From contig URJM01000002.1 in NCBI GenBank assembly GCA_900548225.1, forward strand, positions 1 to 64,000: 64,000 nt of DNA, given 5' to 3'. Each line of letters starts with the position of its first letter. The stretch's first letter is position 1. The notes under the pieces are model-generated. The model saw nothing but the letters and a program-made list of their open reading frames with translations, had not been told where the DNA came from and made no database searches. A program made the translations under genes and the position numbers. This stretch comes from an uncultured bacterium (GTDB taxonomy: Bacteria; Verrucomicrobiota; Lentisphaeria; Oligosphaerales; Oligosphaeraceae). Shown here piece by piece: positions 33,471 to 42,583 of the stretch.

Positions 33471-33498
33471 TTGAAATGACTTGAACCCGATGTATATT
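33471..33498 (+). promoter_or_regulatory. Promoter of the str ribosomal operon
   Basis: TTGAAA (33471-33476) and TATATT (33493-33498) at 16-bp spacing, with the downstream element TATATTAAGCG. The rpsL start lies 64 bp downstream. A second TATAAT occurs at 33537-33542 with TTGACC 20 bp upstream, a weaker alternative. Confidence 0.6.
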
Positions 33499-33562
33499 AA
33501 GCGACTGCACTTGACCATACCCCTTTTTTGTCCCCATATAATAACATCAGGAATCCTGTTGA

Positions 33563-33964
33563 ATGCCTACTATCAACCAATTGATCCGTAAAGGTCGCTC
33601 CGTGAAGCCCGCGAAGAGCCGTGTGCGTGCACTCGAGAAGTGCCCGCAGCGCCGTGGCGTCTGCATGCTGGTGACCGTCCGTACTCCCAAGAAGCCGAAT
33701 TCCGCGCTGCGCAAGGTCTGCCGCGTCCGTCTGACCAATGGCCAGGAAGTCACCGCATACATCGGCGGCGAGGGCCACAACCTCCAGGAGCACAGCGTCG
33801 TGCTGGTCCGTGGCGGCCGTGTCCGTGACCTCCCCGGTGTCCGCTACCACGTTGTCCGCGGCAAGCTTGACACCCTCGGTGTTGACAAGCGCCGCCGTGG
33901 CCGTTCGAAGTACGGTGTGAAGCGTCCGAAGGCAGGTGCCGCCGACGCCAAGAAGAAGAAGTAA
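33563..33964 (+). CDS. rpsL: 30S ribosomal protein S12
   Basis: 133 residues, standard S12. Conserved blocks [15 protein letters not shown] and [20 protein letters not shown] are intact, and the streptomycin-sensitivity lysines in these blocks are wild type. The C-terminal tail ([10 protein letters not shown]) is short. It is the first gene of the str unit, decoding-centre protein of the small subunit. Confidence 0.98.
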   Translation: MPTINQLIRKGRSVKPAKSRVRALEKCPQRRGVCMLVTVRTPKKPNSALRKVCRVRLTNGQEVTAYIGGEGHNLQEHSVVLVRGGRVRDLPGVRYHVVRGKLDTLGVDKRRRGRSKYGVKRPKAGAADAKKKK

Positions 33965-33995
33965 TTTCAGGAACACGGAGAATTTCTAAGGTACT

Positions 33996-34463
33996 ATGAG
34001 AAGACGTCAGGCTGTCAAGCGCGCTCTGATTCCGGATGTGCGCTATAACAACGAGCTGGTCGCCAGGCTGATCAACACGATCATGCTGTGCGGCAAGAAA
34101 TCCACCGCCCAGAACATCGTCTACGGCGCATTCGACCTCCTGAAGGAGAAGCGCAACGATGTGGAGCCGCTGGACCTTTTCCTTGGCGCCCTTGAGAACG
34201 CGAAGCCGCGCCTCGAGGTCAAGAGCCGCCGTGTCGGCGGTGCCACCTACCAGGTGCCCCTGGAAGTCCCCGCAAGCCGCCAGGTCGCCCTGGCAATGCG
34301 CTGGCTGGTGACCTACTCCCGTGGCCGCAAGGGCATGGATACCTGCCACGCCCTCGCCGCAGAACTGCTGGATGCCTACAACAACACGGGCAACACCATC
34401 AAGAAGCGCGACGACGTCCACAAGATGGCCAACGCCAACAAGGCCTTCGCGCACTTCCGCTAG
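33996..34463 (+). CDS. rpsG: 30S ribosomal protein S7
   Basis: 155 residues with the S7 hallmark VARLINTIMLCGKKSTAQ, and VGGATYQVPLEV and GMDTCHALAAELLDAY further on. It nucleates assembly of the 30S head and contacts E-site tRNA. It lies 31 bp after rpsL, and a hairpin and 142-bp gap separate it from the elongation factor gene. Confidence 0.98.
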   Translation: MRRRQAVKRALIPDVRYNNELVARLINTIMLCGKKSTAQNIVYGAFDLLKEKRNDVEPLDLFLGALENAKPRLEVKSRRVGGATYQVPLEVPASRQVALAMRWLVTYSRGRKGMDTCHALAAELLDAYNNTGNTIKKRDDVHKMANANKAFAHFR

Positions 34464-34482
34464 TCTTGACCCCTTCCCCGAT

Positions 34483-34510
34483 GCCCTGCCTTCAATTCCG
34501 CTGGCAGGGC
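34483..34510 (+). other. Hairpin in the rpsG-fusA gap
   Basis: GCCCTGCC and GGCAGGGC form an 8-bp perfect stem with a 12-nt loop in the 142-bp gap after rpsG. No T run follows. It could be an attenuator or an RNA-processing/stability site. Confidence 0.5.
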
Positions 34511-34605
34511 GTCTTCTGTAATCGCCTCCGCACCGCCTTCCCCAAGGCGGTCGGAATACCGGCCCCGGGAATCACCCTCCCAAGGCCGACGGAAACCCGC
34601 CTGCG

Positions 34606-36666
34606 ATGGATGAGCCCAGTGATTTCATCCGAAATTTCGGCATCATCGCCCACATCGACGCAGGCAAGACCACGTTGACGGAGAGGATTCTCCACGAGAC
34701 TGGCCAGCTTCGCGTGTGCGGGGCGGTCGAGGACGGCACCACCGTCAGCGACTACCTGCTGCAGGAACGGGAGCGCGGCATCTCAATCGTCAGCGCGGCA
34801 GTGACCTGCCCGTGGCGCGGATACCAGCTCACGCTTCTGGACACGCCGGGGCACATCGATTTCACGGCCGAGGTGGAGCGTTCGCTCCGCGTCATGGACT
34901 CCGCAATCGCGGTCTTCTGCGCAGTGCGCGGCGTCCAGGCCCAGTCGGAGATGGTCTGGCGGCGCGCCGCCGGATACGGCCTCCCCGGGCTTGCCTTCGT
35001 AAGCAAGCTCGACAGGGAAGGCGCCGACTTCGAAGGCGTCCTCGCCCAGATGGGACGCCTCTTCGGAAAAACCAGGCCGCTCCCCCTGGCGAGGCCGATA
35101 ACGGACCCCCGGGGAAGACTCCTCGGAATCCTGAACCTCCTCACCGGAGAACTCTACGGCCCCGCCGACGAGACACCCCCCGAAGAGGATGTGGAACTCG
35201 CACTCTGGGACGGACGGAGGATCCTGCTGGAGACTCTCGCCGAGTGCCAGGACTCGCTGCTGGAGGATTACCTCGCAGGGCGGTTCCCCGACCGCGGCGC
35301 GCTGGACATGGCAATCCGGCAGGCAACGCTGAAGAACCAGGTCATCCCGGTCCTCTGCGGCTCCTCGAAGGAGGGCTGGGGGGTGAGGACACTGCTGGAC
35401 GCAGTCGTCTCATACCTCCCGTCGCCGGCGGAACGGATGTCCTCCCCCTGGGGGCGACGGACTTTCCCCGCTCTTGGCGAGAGCTTCCTTTCGCCGAAGG
35501 GCAGGCCCTACGCGGTCATGACCGCAGTCAAGCTTGTCAGGTCCCCGTGGCCTGGCGACTACCTGGCGGTTCGCCTCTACAGCGGCACTGTCGAGGCTGG
35601 AATGCTCCTGCGGGACGCAAACAGGGAGCTCTCCTGGAGAGTGGGGCGCGTCTGGAGGCTGCGGGCCTCCGATGCAGAGGAAATCCCATCCGCCTCCTCG
35701 GGCGAAGTGGTGGGACTCGCCGCAACCCCGGAAGAACCCCTCCCCGCAATCCGCGCAGGGGACACGCTCCTCGAAGACGGAGCCCCCGTCCTCAGGCTCG
35801 CGAAGATGAAGTTCCCGGAGCCAGTCCTCTCCCTCGTCCTGGAGGGAGTCGACGCGGATGACAGGAAAAACCTCCCGAAGGCACTCGAGGCCCTCGCGGA
35901 AGAAGACCCTACAATCCGCTGGAAGAACGGACCGAGGGACGGACAGTGCACCGCCTCCGGCCTCGGAGAACTCCATCTCCAGGTCGTCAGGGAAAGGCTC
36001 AAGTCCGAATACCGCGTCAAGACGCGGGCGGGCGCCCCAATGGTCGCATACAGGACCACGGTCGCCTCAAAGTGCCGTCTGGAACGGGAGTTCAGACGAC
36101 AGCTCTCGCCGGCCCTCACGGTCCAGGCAAGGGTCGAAGTAGAATTTGAGCCGCTGCCACCAAACAGCGGCGCAGTGGTGGAGTTCCCCTTCAGGGAGTC
36201 CACCACGCTGCCTCTGGAATGCTGCGAGGCAATCCAGCAGGCCACAACGGAATTCGTCGATGGCGGAAACCCCACGGGCTACCCATTGACGAACACGCGC
36301 ATCACAGTCCTGGAGGTGTCCAGCGTCTCGCCAGACACTTCCGAACCGGTGTTCTTAACCGCAACACGCCTGGCTCTCGTCGATTCACTCGAAGAGGCCG
36401 GCGAAGTCGTGATGGAACCTGTGATGCGGCTCGAAGTGAGCTCTCCAGCCGAACAGATCGGCGCCATCCTGAACGACCTCTCCGCCCGAAGGGCAAGGGT
36501 CCTGCAGGTGGATGCTCTGCCAGGAGGGGGATCTCGCGCAGTCGCTCTTGTCCCAATGGTCGAAATCGTCTCCTATGCCACCGCCTTGCGGTCAATCTCC
36601 GCAGGACGGGCGCTGTTCACCGCCGAGCCCGCGGCATTGGAGAAACGGCCCGGACAAGACAAATAA
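34606..36666 (+). CDS. fusA: Elongation factor G-like GTPase (divergent, G4 motif SKLD)
   Basis: 686 residues, the usual EF-G length, with EF-G domain order: G1 AHIDAGKT (residues ~15), a switch-1 block [14 protein letters not shown]3 DTPGH, G4 SKLD, then domains II-V ending in a typical EF-G fold. The G4 motif is normally NKxD in EF-G; here codon AGC gives Ser in place of Asn (VSKLDR). The asparagine contacts the guanine base, so this is notable. Other EF-G residues around it are kept. It occupies the classical fusA position between rpsG and rpsJ, but there may be a second EF-G elsewhere. It drives translocation of the ribosome, or ribosome recycling if the protein is a specialised EF-G. Confidence 0.85.
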   Translation: MDEPSDFIRNFGIIAHIDAGKTTLTERILHETGQLRVCGAVEDGTTVSDYLLQERERGISIVSAAVTCPWRGYQLTLLDTPGHIDFTAEVERSLRVMDSAIAVFCAVRGVQAQSEMVWRRAAGYGLPGLAFVSKLDREGADFEGVLAQMGRLFGKTRPLPLARPITDPRGRLLGILNLLTGELYGPADETPPEEDVELALWDGRRILLETLAECQDSLLEDYLAGRFPDRGALDMAIRQATLKNQVIPVLCGSSKEGWGVRTLLDAVVSYLPSPAERMSSPWGRRTFPALGESFLSPKGRPYAVMTAVKLVRSPWPGDYLAVRLYSGTVEAGMLLRDANRELSWRVGRVWRLRASDAEEIPSASSGEVVGLAATPEEPLPAIRAGDTLLEDGAPVLRLAKMKFPEPVLSLVLEGVDADDRKNLPKALEALAEEDPTIRWKNGPRDGQCTASGLGELHLQVVRERLKSEYRVKTRAGAPMVAYRTTVASKCRLEREFRRQLSPALTVQARVEVEFEPLPPNSGAVVEFPFRESTTLPLECCEAIQQATTEFVDGGNPTGYPLTNTRITVLEVSSVSPDTSEPVFLTATRLALVDSLEEAGEVVMEPVMRLEVSSPAEQIGAILNDLSARRARVLQVDALPGGGSRAVALVPMVEIVSYATALRSISAGRALFTAEPAALEKRPGQDK

Positions 36667-36682
36667 CCAGGAAGAACAGGAC

Positions 36683-36994
36683 ATGGCTAACAAGCAGACC
36701 ATCCGCATCAGGCTCCAGGCCTTCGAAAACACGATCCTGGACCAGTCCACAGCGGACATCGTCGGTACCGTCAAGCGTACCGGCGCACAGGTGGCAGGAC
36801 CAATCCCACTGCCTACCAAAATCGAGCGATTCACCGTGAACCGCTCCCCCCATGTTGACAAGAAGTCCATGGAGCAGTTCGAAATCCGCACCCACAAGCG
36901 GGTCCTCGATATCATCAATCCCTCCGTCCGCACAGTCGACGAGCTCAGAAAGCTCTCGCTGCCTGCAGGTGTCGAGATCGTCATCAAACTCTAA
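36683..36994 (+). CDS. rpsJ: 30S ribosomal protein S10
   Basis: 103 residues. S10 signatures: [40 protein letters not shown] and [15 protein letters not shown] are all present. The ATG at 36683 follows GAAGAACAGGAC; the EF-G stop is 16 bp upstream. S10 is also the NusE transcription factor. No tuf gene stands between fusA and rpsJ, which is unusual against the E. coli order but seen in other bacteria. Confidence 0.98.
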   Translation: MANKQTIRIRLQAFENTILDQSTADIVGTVKRTGAQVAGPIPLPTKIERFTVNRSPHVDKKSMEQFEIRTHKRVLDIINPSVRTVDELRKLSLPAGVEIVIKL

Positions 36995-37012
36995 GCCAGG
37001 GAGACAACTGAA

Positions 37013-37648
37013 ATGAAAAAAGGTCTCATCGGCAAAAAGCTGGGAATGACGCAGATCTTCAACGAGAAGGGAGCACTCATCCCCGTCACTGTCATCGACT
37101 GCGGACCCTGCACCGTCATCACCGCGAAGACCGTGGAGAAGGACGGATACAGCGCACTGCAGCTGGGCTTCGGCAAGCGCAAGGCCAAGAACGTCTCAAA
37201 GGCGGTCCTGGGCAATGTGAAGGCGGCAGGCCTCGAAAACAATCCTCCTGAAGTCATCAAGGAAATCCGCCTCGACGCAGATCCGACCCAGAAGGCCGGC
37301 GATGTGCTGAATGTGGATATCTTCGCTGTGGACGAGTTCGTGGATGTCTCCGGCACCACCAAGGGCCGCGGCTTCCAGGGCGTTGTCAAGCGCTGGCGCT
37401 TCGCCGGCGGCCGTGAAACCCACGGTGGCGCCTGGACCCGCCGCACCGGTTCCATCGGCATGTGCGAAAAGCCAGGCAAGGTCATGAAGGGACACCCGAT
37501 GCCCGGACACATGGGCAGCGTGACCCGCACAACCCAGAACCTGAAGGTCGTGGGCGTCCGCCCGGAGGAGCATCTGCTTCTCGTCAAGGGCGCGATCCCT
37601 GGAGCGAATGGTGGTGTGGTCTGTGTCCGCAGCGCCGTCAAGAAATAA
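37013..37648 (+). CDS. rplC: 50S ribosomal protein L3
   Basis: 211 residues. Signatures: GLIGKKLGMTQIF at the N-terminus, GTTKGRGFQGVVKRW, THGGAWTRRTGSIG and KVMKGHPMPGHMGS. The glutamine methylation region is intact. It helps start 50S assembly. It lies 18 bp after rpsJ. Confidence 0.98.
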   Translation: MKKGLIGKKLGMTQIFNEKGALIPVTVIDCGPCTVITAKTVEKDGYSALQLGFGKRKAKNVSKAVLGNVKAAGLENNPPEVIKEIRLDADPTQKAGDVLNVDIFAVDEFVDVSGTTKGRGFQGVVKRWRFAGGRETHGGAWTRRTGSIGMCEKPGKVMKGHPMPGHMGSVTRTTQNLKVVGVRPEEHLLLVKGAIPGANGGVVCVRSAVKK

Positions 37649-37666
37649 CCTGGGAGGATGCCAATT

Positions 37667-38296
37667 ATGTCTAACCTCAATATCCTGAATCAGCAGGGTG
37701 CCGACACTGGCGCCCCCGCAGTCATCGAGGAGAGCTGGCTGGTGCGCGACAAGGGTGAGCAGGCAGTGAAGGACGCCGTGGTGGCCTTCCTTGCGGCTCA
37801 GCGCAGCGGCACCGCCTGCACCAAGAACCGCGCCAAGATGAGCAGCCGTTCCCAGGCGAAGCCCTGGAGGCAGAAGGGAACCGGCCGCGCACGCAGCGGC
37901 GGCAAGAGCAGCCCAATCTGGAGGGGCGGAGCAGTGGCCTTCGGACCAGTCCCCCGCGACTACTCCAAGAGCGTCAACAAGAAGGTCCTCAAGCTGGCAC
38001 TGCGCCGCGCATTCACTGACCGCCTCGACGACGGAGACGTGATCGTGGTCGATGACATCGCCTTCGACACCCCGAAGACCAAGGAGATGAATGCCTTCCT
38101 CAAGGCAATCAACGCAGGAAGCGACGCACTGGTGCTGGTGGACGACTACACCGAAAACCTGGATCTGGCGGCGCGCAACCTCCAGCAGGTCCTCGTCCTG
38201 AAGGCGACCAGCGTCAATACCTACCTGATGCTCCTCTTCAAGAAGATCGTCATCACCAAGGCAGGCCTGGCTAAGCTGGGTGAGCGTCTCGCATAG
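37667..38296 (+). CDS. rplD: 50S ribosomal protein L4
   Basis: 209 residues. An in-frame ATG at 37658 sits directly on the SD (GGGAGG), so the ATG at 37667, with proper spacing, is preferred. The L4 blocks SRSQAKPWRQKGTGRARSGG and FGPVPRDYSKSVNKK are clear. L4 lines the peptide exit tunnel and is the S10-operon autoregulator in some bacteria. Confidence 0.96.
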   Translation: MSNLNILNQQGADTGAPAVIEESWLVRDKGEQAVKDAVVAFLAAQRSGTACTKNRAKMSSRSQAKPWRQKGTGRARSGGKSSPIWRGGAVAFGPVPRDYSKSVNKKVLKLALRRAFTDRLDDGDVIVVDDIAFDTPKTKEMNAFLKAINAGSDALVLVDDYTENLDLAARNLQQVLVLKATSVNTYLMLLFKKIVITKAGLAKLGERLA

Positions 38297-38307
38297 GAGT
38301 GACAACG

Positions 38308-38601
38308 ATGGACAAATCCTTCAATCCATACGATGTGGTTTACACCGTTCTCATCACCGAGCGCGGCACGAACCTGACCGACAAGTTCAACAAGTACCTC
38401 TTCAAGGTCAATCCATCCAGCAACAAGGTTGAGATCAAGGCCGCTGTCGAGGCGATCTTCCCCGAAGTCAAGGTGTCCGCCGTCAACACGATGAACATCC
38501 TTGGCAAGTCCAAGCGGATGCGTTCCGCCAAGATGGGCAAGCGCCCTGACTGGAAGAAGGCTGTCGTCACGCTCTCTGAGGGCAAGATCGAGTTGCTCTA
38601 A
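38308..38601 (+). CDS. rplW: 50S ribosomal protein L23
   Basis: 97 residues. The ATG at 38308 is preferred over a GTG 9 bp upstream because TAGGAG precedes it. Signatures: PLIT-like VLITERGTNL, a NKYLFKVNPSSNKVEIKAAV block, and VNTMNILGKSKRMR. It sits at the tunnel exit and docks trigger factor and SRP. Confidence 0.96.
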   Translation: MDKSFNPYDVVYTVLITERGTNLTDKFNKYLFKVNPSSNKVEIKAAVEAIFPEVKVSAVNTMNILGKSKRMRSAKMGKRPDWKKAVVTLSEGKIELL

Positions 38602-38628
38602 AGTCACTCACACAGGAGAAACCTAATA

Positions 38629-39459
38629 ATGGGAATCAAAGCATACAAGCCTACCAGCCCTGGACGGCGTGGAATGGTGGTGAGTGACTTTTCCGAGCTC
38701 ACCCGCCGCACTTCCGAGAAGTCCCTCACCGTGGGCAAGCACTCCACCGGTGGCAGAAACAACTACGGCCGCATGACCGTCCGCTTCCGTGGCGGCGGCG
38801 TCAAGCGCTGCTATCGCATCATCGACTTCAAGCGCTACGACAAGGACGGAGTGCCCGCGAAGGTCGCCGAAGTCGAATACGACCCCAACCGCACCAGCCG
38901 CATCGCGCTCCTGCACTACGCGGACGGCGAGAAGCGCTACATCCCCGCGCCTGTCGGCGTCAAGCAGGGCGACGTTCTTGTGAGCGGCCCCACCGCTGAC
39001 TTCAAGCCAGGCAACAACATGCCCATCGCCAACATCCCCGATGGCATCAACATCCACTGCATCGAACTGGTCCCCGGAAAGGGCGCACAGCTCGCACGCG
39101 CAGCGGGACAGTACGCCATCCTCCGCGCAAAGGAGAATGGATACGCACAGGTCCGCCTGCCCTCCGGTGAGGTCAGACTGATCAATGTCAAGTGCCGCGC
39201 CACCATCGGCCAGGTCGGAAATGTCGAACACTCCGACATCAAGCTCGGAAAGGCAGGCAAGTCCCGCTACCTCGGATTCCGCCCGCACGTCCGCGGTGTC
39301 GTCCAGAACCCTGTCGACTCCCCAATGGGAGGCGGCGAAGGACGCGCCTCCGGCGGTGGACACCCACAGTCGCCTTGGGCACAGCTCTCAAAGGGCTTCA
39401 AGACACGCAATCCAAAGAAGCAGTCCAGCAACTTCATCGTCTCCAGGAGGAAGAAGTAA
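38629..39459 (+). CDS. rplB: 50S ribosomal protein L2
   Basis: 276 residues. Conserved L2 blocks are intact: [52 protein letters not shown]. The latter carries the essential His near the PTC, with a GG insertion compared with the usual GGGEGRxxGKHP. It binds 23S rRNA and supports peptidyl transfer. It is 27 bp after rplW and its stop abuts the next ATG. Confidence 0.97.
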   Translation: MGIKAYKPTSPGRRGMVVSDFSELTRRTSEKSLTVGKHSTGGRNNYGRMTVRFRGGGVKRCYRIIDFKRYDKDGVPAKVAEVEYDPNRTSRIALLHYADGEKRYIPAPVGVKQGDVLVSGPTADFKPGNNMPIANIPDGINIHCIELVPGKGAQLARAAGQYAILRAKENGYAQVRLPSGEVRLINVKCRATIGQVGNVEHSDIKLGKAGKSRYLGFRPHVRGVVQNPVDSPMGGGEGRASGGGHPQSPWAQLSKGFKTRNPKKQSSNFIVSRRKK

Positions 39460-39729
39460 ATGTCCAGAAGTATCAAGAAAGGACCTTTTGTTGACGACTC
39501 CCTCCTGAAGAAGTCGGAGGCGGCAACAAAGAGCGGCAAGAAGGACGCCATCAAGACCTGGAGCAGACGCTCCACCATCCTTCCCGAATTCGTCGGACAG
39601 ACCTTCGCCGTCCATAACGGCAAGACCTTCGTCAACGTCTTCGTGACCGAAAACATGGTCGGACACCGCCTCGGCGAGTTCTCCGCCACACGACTCTTCC
39701 GCGGACACGGCCAGATCTCTGGCAAGTAG
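39460..39729 (+). CDS. rpsS: 30S ribosomal protein S19
   Basis: 89 residues; the ATG follows the L2 stop directly (TAA-ATG), implying translational coupling. Signatures [34 protein letters not shown] and [16 protein letters not shown] are present. It contacts S13 and the A-site finger. A strong terminator follows, so rplV, rpsC and the rest of the usual S10 operon are not downstream here. Confidence 0.97.
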   Translation: MSRSIKKGPFVDDSLLKKSEAATKSGKKDAIKTWSRRSTILPEFVGQTFAVHNGKTFVNVFVTENMVGHRLGEFSATRLFRGHGQISGK

Positions 39730-39751
39730 CAGCAGAAGAACCCCACAACGC

Positions 39752-39788
39752 AAAAGCGCCGCCTGGCTTCAGCCGAGCGGCGCTTTTG
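39752..39788 (+). terminator. Rho-independent terminator of the ribosomal operon
   Basis: AAAAGCGCCGC pairs perfectly with GCGGCGCTTTT around a 14-nt loop, ending in T. It is symmetrical and could stop transcription from either side. Confidence 0.9.
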
Positions 39789-39876
39789 CTATTCAACCAT
39801 TTCATGCCAGATTACTTTTCATGGGGTAGGGGAGATGGATGAGGGAGAAGAAGGTATTTTGCCGCGGGCCTCTTTT

Positions 39877-40130
39877 GAACCACGAATGCACACGAATGCA
39901 CACGAAAAAAGAAAAGATAGTTTGAACCACGAAAAGCACGAAATACACGAAAAAGAATAAACAGTTTGAACCACTAATGGACACTAATGGACACGAATGG
40001 ACACTAAAAATCATTTTAAACCACGAAAAGCACGAAATACACGAAAATAAAACATTTTGAACCACGAATGGACACGAATGGACACGAAAAATATAAAAAC
40101 AGTTTAAACCACGAAACACACGGAAACAAT
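39877..40130. repeat. CACGAA-type repeat block, locus B
   Basis: About 250 bp of GAACCACGAA / CACGAATGGA / CACGAAATACACGAAAA units, interspersed with AT-rich linkers. It is the same family as the block at 13.0 kb but less regular, with CACTAA and AAACCACG variants. It has no coding potential. Together with the pyrimidine repeat that follows, it fills the space between the ribosomal operon and the DUF4838 gene. Confidence 0.85.
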
Positions 40131-40180
40131 AAAATATTCGTGCCCCTCCCCCTCAATGGACGCGCGGCGGAATCGCCGTG

Positions 40181-40372
40181 CGGGCGCGCCCACGCGCGCC
40201 AACCACGCACTACTTTCTCCCTTCTTCTCCCTACTCCCTACTTTGGAAGCCCACTGCAAAGTGTCCACGCACTACTTTCTCCTTTCTTCTCCCTCTTCCC
40301 TACTTTACGGGCTCGCCCACGCGCGCCATCCACGCACTACCTTCTCCCCTCTTCTCCCTCCTCCCTACTTAA
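40181..40372 (+). repeat. Pyrimidine-rich direct repeat, 2 long copies and 1 short copy
   Basis: A ~64-bp unit occurs at 40181-40244 and again at 40308-40371: a GC-rich CGGGC-CGCCCACGCGCGCC head, then CCACGCACTA followed by a CT-rich tail. A third copy (40265-40305) has the ~41-bp second part only. Copies match at most positions but not all. The TAG stop of the adjacent DUF4838 gene (40365-40367 on the minus strand) falls inside the last copy. Confidence 0.75.
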
Positions 40373-42122
40373 GCCTCCTTCTCCAGAGTTCCGGCGTATG
40401 TCCTGGCGCGTCGGCGTGTTCGGTCAGTGTTACTACCCCCAGGCTGTTGAGCCGTGCGAGGAGTTCGTCCGCATAATCGTCGGCCTTCCATGGTTCCGGC
40501 GGTGTCAGTCCCCTTTCCATTGCGCACATTGCCAGTGGCAGGACTGCGGCGATGATTCTGGGGCCGTATGTCGGTTTTTTCCCGAATCTTTCGCAGAGTT
40601 CCTCCCCTTCGTGCCAGAGGCTTAGCAGCACATCTTCGGGGAGCCATCCCGTGGTTGTCATGGTATAGCAGTTGTCTGCGCCCTTTGCGAGTTCTGTCGT
40701 TGTATGGATGTATTTTCTGACGAACTCCGCCGCGGGGCCGTAGTATGGCTCCAGGAATTGGTCTATCAGCTCGAATGTATCGAGGTCGGGGTTCCACATA
40801 AGTTTCGAGAGCACCCAGTTCCTGAGTTCTGGAAGATCCGCCGCCCTGCCGCCGCCATTGCTGTTGTTCTGTTCGAAGACGGAGATTACGCCGCAGTCGC
40901 GGAAGAGGCGCATGTTCGGGGCGAATGTCGCCCAGTTCGGATGAGGCTGCCAATACTTTCTGAAGACAGTCACGTAGTCCCAGACGAGCATCTGCCTTGC
41001 CAGGGGCGCCCATCCAATCATGTCCTCGTGAAGGCGGCTGTTGGGGCCGGGCGTCTCAAGGGTCTGGAAGGATGCCGCCTCGATGGTGCAGCTCCGTATG
41101 GCGACGTTGTGCCTAGGCCAGATTGTCTTCGGAGGATTGCGTGTGAATCTGTAGGCGAGGGTCTCCACAAGCACATCCGGGAATTCCTTCTCGACCGCCT
41201 CGGCCACCTCGTTGACAAAATCGATGTAGAGGTCGGTGATGTTGCCGTGCTTCTGGATGAAGTCGTTGCACTCGTCGCACTGGCAGTATCTCGTGTTGTC
41301 ATTCTGACTGACTGAGATGAAGCCATAGCCAGGGTCGTCACGCAGCGCCTGAAGCGTCTCCTTGACCAGCTCTTCGCGCATCTCCCTGTTTGTCAGGCAA
41401 AGCTGGGAGTCACGACGGCGCGCCGCCTTCCTGAAGGGCTCCTTCCTGTAGGAATACCACTCGGGATGACGGTCAAAGTATTTGCCCGGCGGAAGAAGGA
41501 TGTCGAAGGTGTGGACGAACATCCGGAAGCCAAGGTCCTTCCACCCCCCGTACCTGATGTCGTTGGGCTGGTAGCTGCCGTTGTTCCGAAGGTGGGAGTG
41601 AAAGGCAGGGTCACCACCTGTATTCTCGGAACTGACGGCGCGGATGTATATCTCGGGCGCGTAGCGATAGTCCCACGGGGGAAGTTCCAGCGAGGAAGGG
41701 GAGGACGGTGTGATGGTGGCGTCGGCGGCAAGCCACATCACGCCAAGGGTCCGCTCCAGAAACTCGTAGACAGCATACAGGGTGCCACGGGGACGGGCGC
41801 CGCATAGGAAAAGACGGTCGCCGTCGCTGCGCAAAAATATCTCGTCCTTCCTGAATTCCTCCACCGACCCAAGCCCCATGAGGGACAACGCATCCCCCAC
41901 GGGACCGACAACAAGCAGGGGACCGCTCAGGGTAGGGGAATACTCCACCAACGGCAGAACCGCACCAGTACACAAACGTATGTACTCCCGAAGCTCCTCG
42001 CCTGCACAACGCTCGGCGGCTGTCGCCTCGGGTATCACCGCTATCCGATAACTGGATAATGGAGCAGCATGACAAAAGGTGAAAAAAACTGACAAAAAGA
42101 GCAGGGGCAGGTAACGATTCAT
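40365..42122 (-). CDS. DUF4838 family secreted protein
   Basis: A 585-residue protein. The ATG at 42122 gives the signal peptide MNRYLPLLFLSVFFTFCHA; the frame is open a few codons upstream. Residues ~20-150 resemble the N-terminal alpha-glucuronidase (GH67)-like domain that precedes DUF4838. Residues ~190-470 show the DUF4838 signature with VSQNDNTRYCQCDECNDF (Asn-Asp plus a C-x-C-x2-C cluster). The C-terminal part is an all-helical domain. DUF4838 proteins are common in polysaccharide-degrading PVC bacteria and Bacteroidetes and may act on uronic-acid-containing glycans, but no activity is proven here. The stop codon lies within a repeat copy, so the C-terminus could have been altered by the repeat. 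Confidence 0.85.
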   Translation of the reverse strand: MNRYLPLLFLSVFFTFCHAAPLSSYRIAVIPEATAAERCAGEELREYIRLCTGAVLPLVEYSPTLSGPLLVVGPVGDALSLMGLGSVEEFRKDEIFLRSDGDRLFLCGARPRGTLYAVYEFLERTLGVMWLAADATITPSSPSSLELPPWDYRYAPEIYIRAVSSENTGGDPAFHSHLRNNGSYQPNDIRYGGWKDLGFRMFVHTFDILLPPGKYFDRHPEWYSYRKEPFRKAARRRDSQLCLTNREMREELVKETLQALRDDPGYGFISVSQNDNTRYCQCDECNDFIQKHGNITDLYIDFVNEVAEAVEKEFPDVLVETLAYRFTRNPPKTIWPRHNVAIRSCTIEAASFQTLETPGPNSRLHEDMIGWAPLARQMLVWDYVTVFRKYWQPHPNWATFAPNMRLFRDCGVISVFEQNNSNGGGRAADLPELRNWVLSKLMWNPDLDTFELIDQFLEPYYGPAAEFVRKYIHTTTELAKGADNCYTMTTTGWLPEDVLLSLWHEGEELCERFGKKPTYGPRIIAAVLPLAMCAMERGLTPPEPWKADDYADELLARLNSLGVVTLTEHADAPGHTPELWRRRLK

Positions 42123-42201
42123 TGAAAAAATCTCAGGTTGTCGGGCCAAGGGGTACGCAGAAGGCGTGGAATGGTGTAAATTAACCCTGTCGACAAAGTT
42201 T

Positions 42202-42277
42202 GCCAGAATAGCTCAGCTGGTAGAGCACTTGATTTGTAATCAGGCGGTCGTCGGTTCGAATCCGACTTCTGGCTCCA
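42202..42277 (+). tRNA. tRNA-Thr (anticodon TGT)
   Basis: The acceptor stem GCCAGAA / TTCTGGC closes the cloverleaf; the D arm is AGCTCAGCTGGTAGAGC. The anticodon stem TTGAT/ATCAG presents TGT in the loop TTTGTAA. The T arm has GGTTCGAATCC, the discriminator is U, and CCA is encoded. It is 76 nt long. Confidence 0.95.
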
Positions 42278-42583
42278 TTTTTATAACTCGCTTGAAATAA
42301 GCATATTACGGCTTCCGAAATCCACGGAGGCCTTTCTTCTTTCCCCAGAAAAGGCAATTCCCGGGGCGGATGCTCTCCGTGTGGGAGGGATCGGGCTTCA
42401 AAATCCCTTGTCATTCGATGGTTCTGAATCCATAAGACGGAGTATATTCAGGGATAATCTGCCTGGCGTCCTTATGCAGAAGTCCTTTGCGCCCTTGTTG
42501 GCATACGACTTGCTTTCTGTCGGGTAATGGAGTTTTCAGCCACGGTGAACCGCCCTGCGCGACCGGGCCATTTTCCGCACAAT
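42278..42583. other. Intergenic region with no recognised gene
   Basis: About 300 bp between tRNA-Thr and the first secreted protein. There is no convincing ORF with an RBS, no strong terminator hairpin, and only weak TATATT-like spots (around 42439). It presumably contains the promoter of the surface-protein genes. Confidence 0.5.

Noticed and set aside
40181..40372. CRISPR-like array (repeats of ~41 bp with 21-24 bp between)
   Set aside because: Only three copies, several mismatches, the in-between segments repeat each other, and no cas genes are present.
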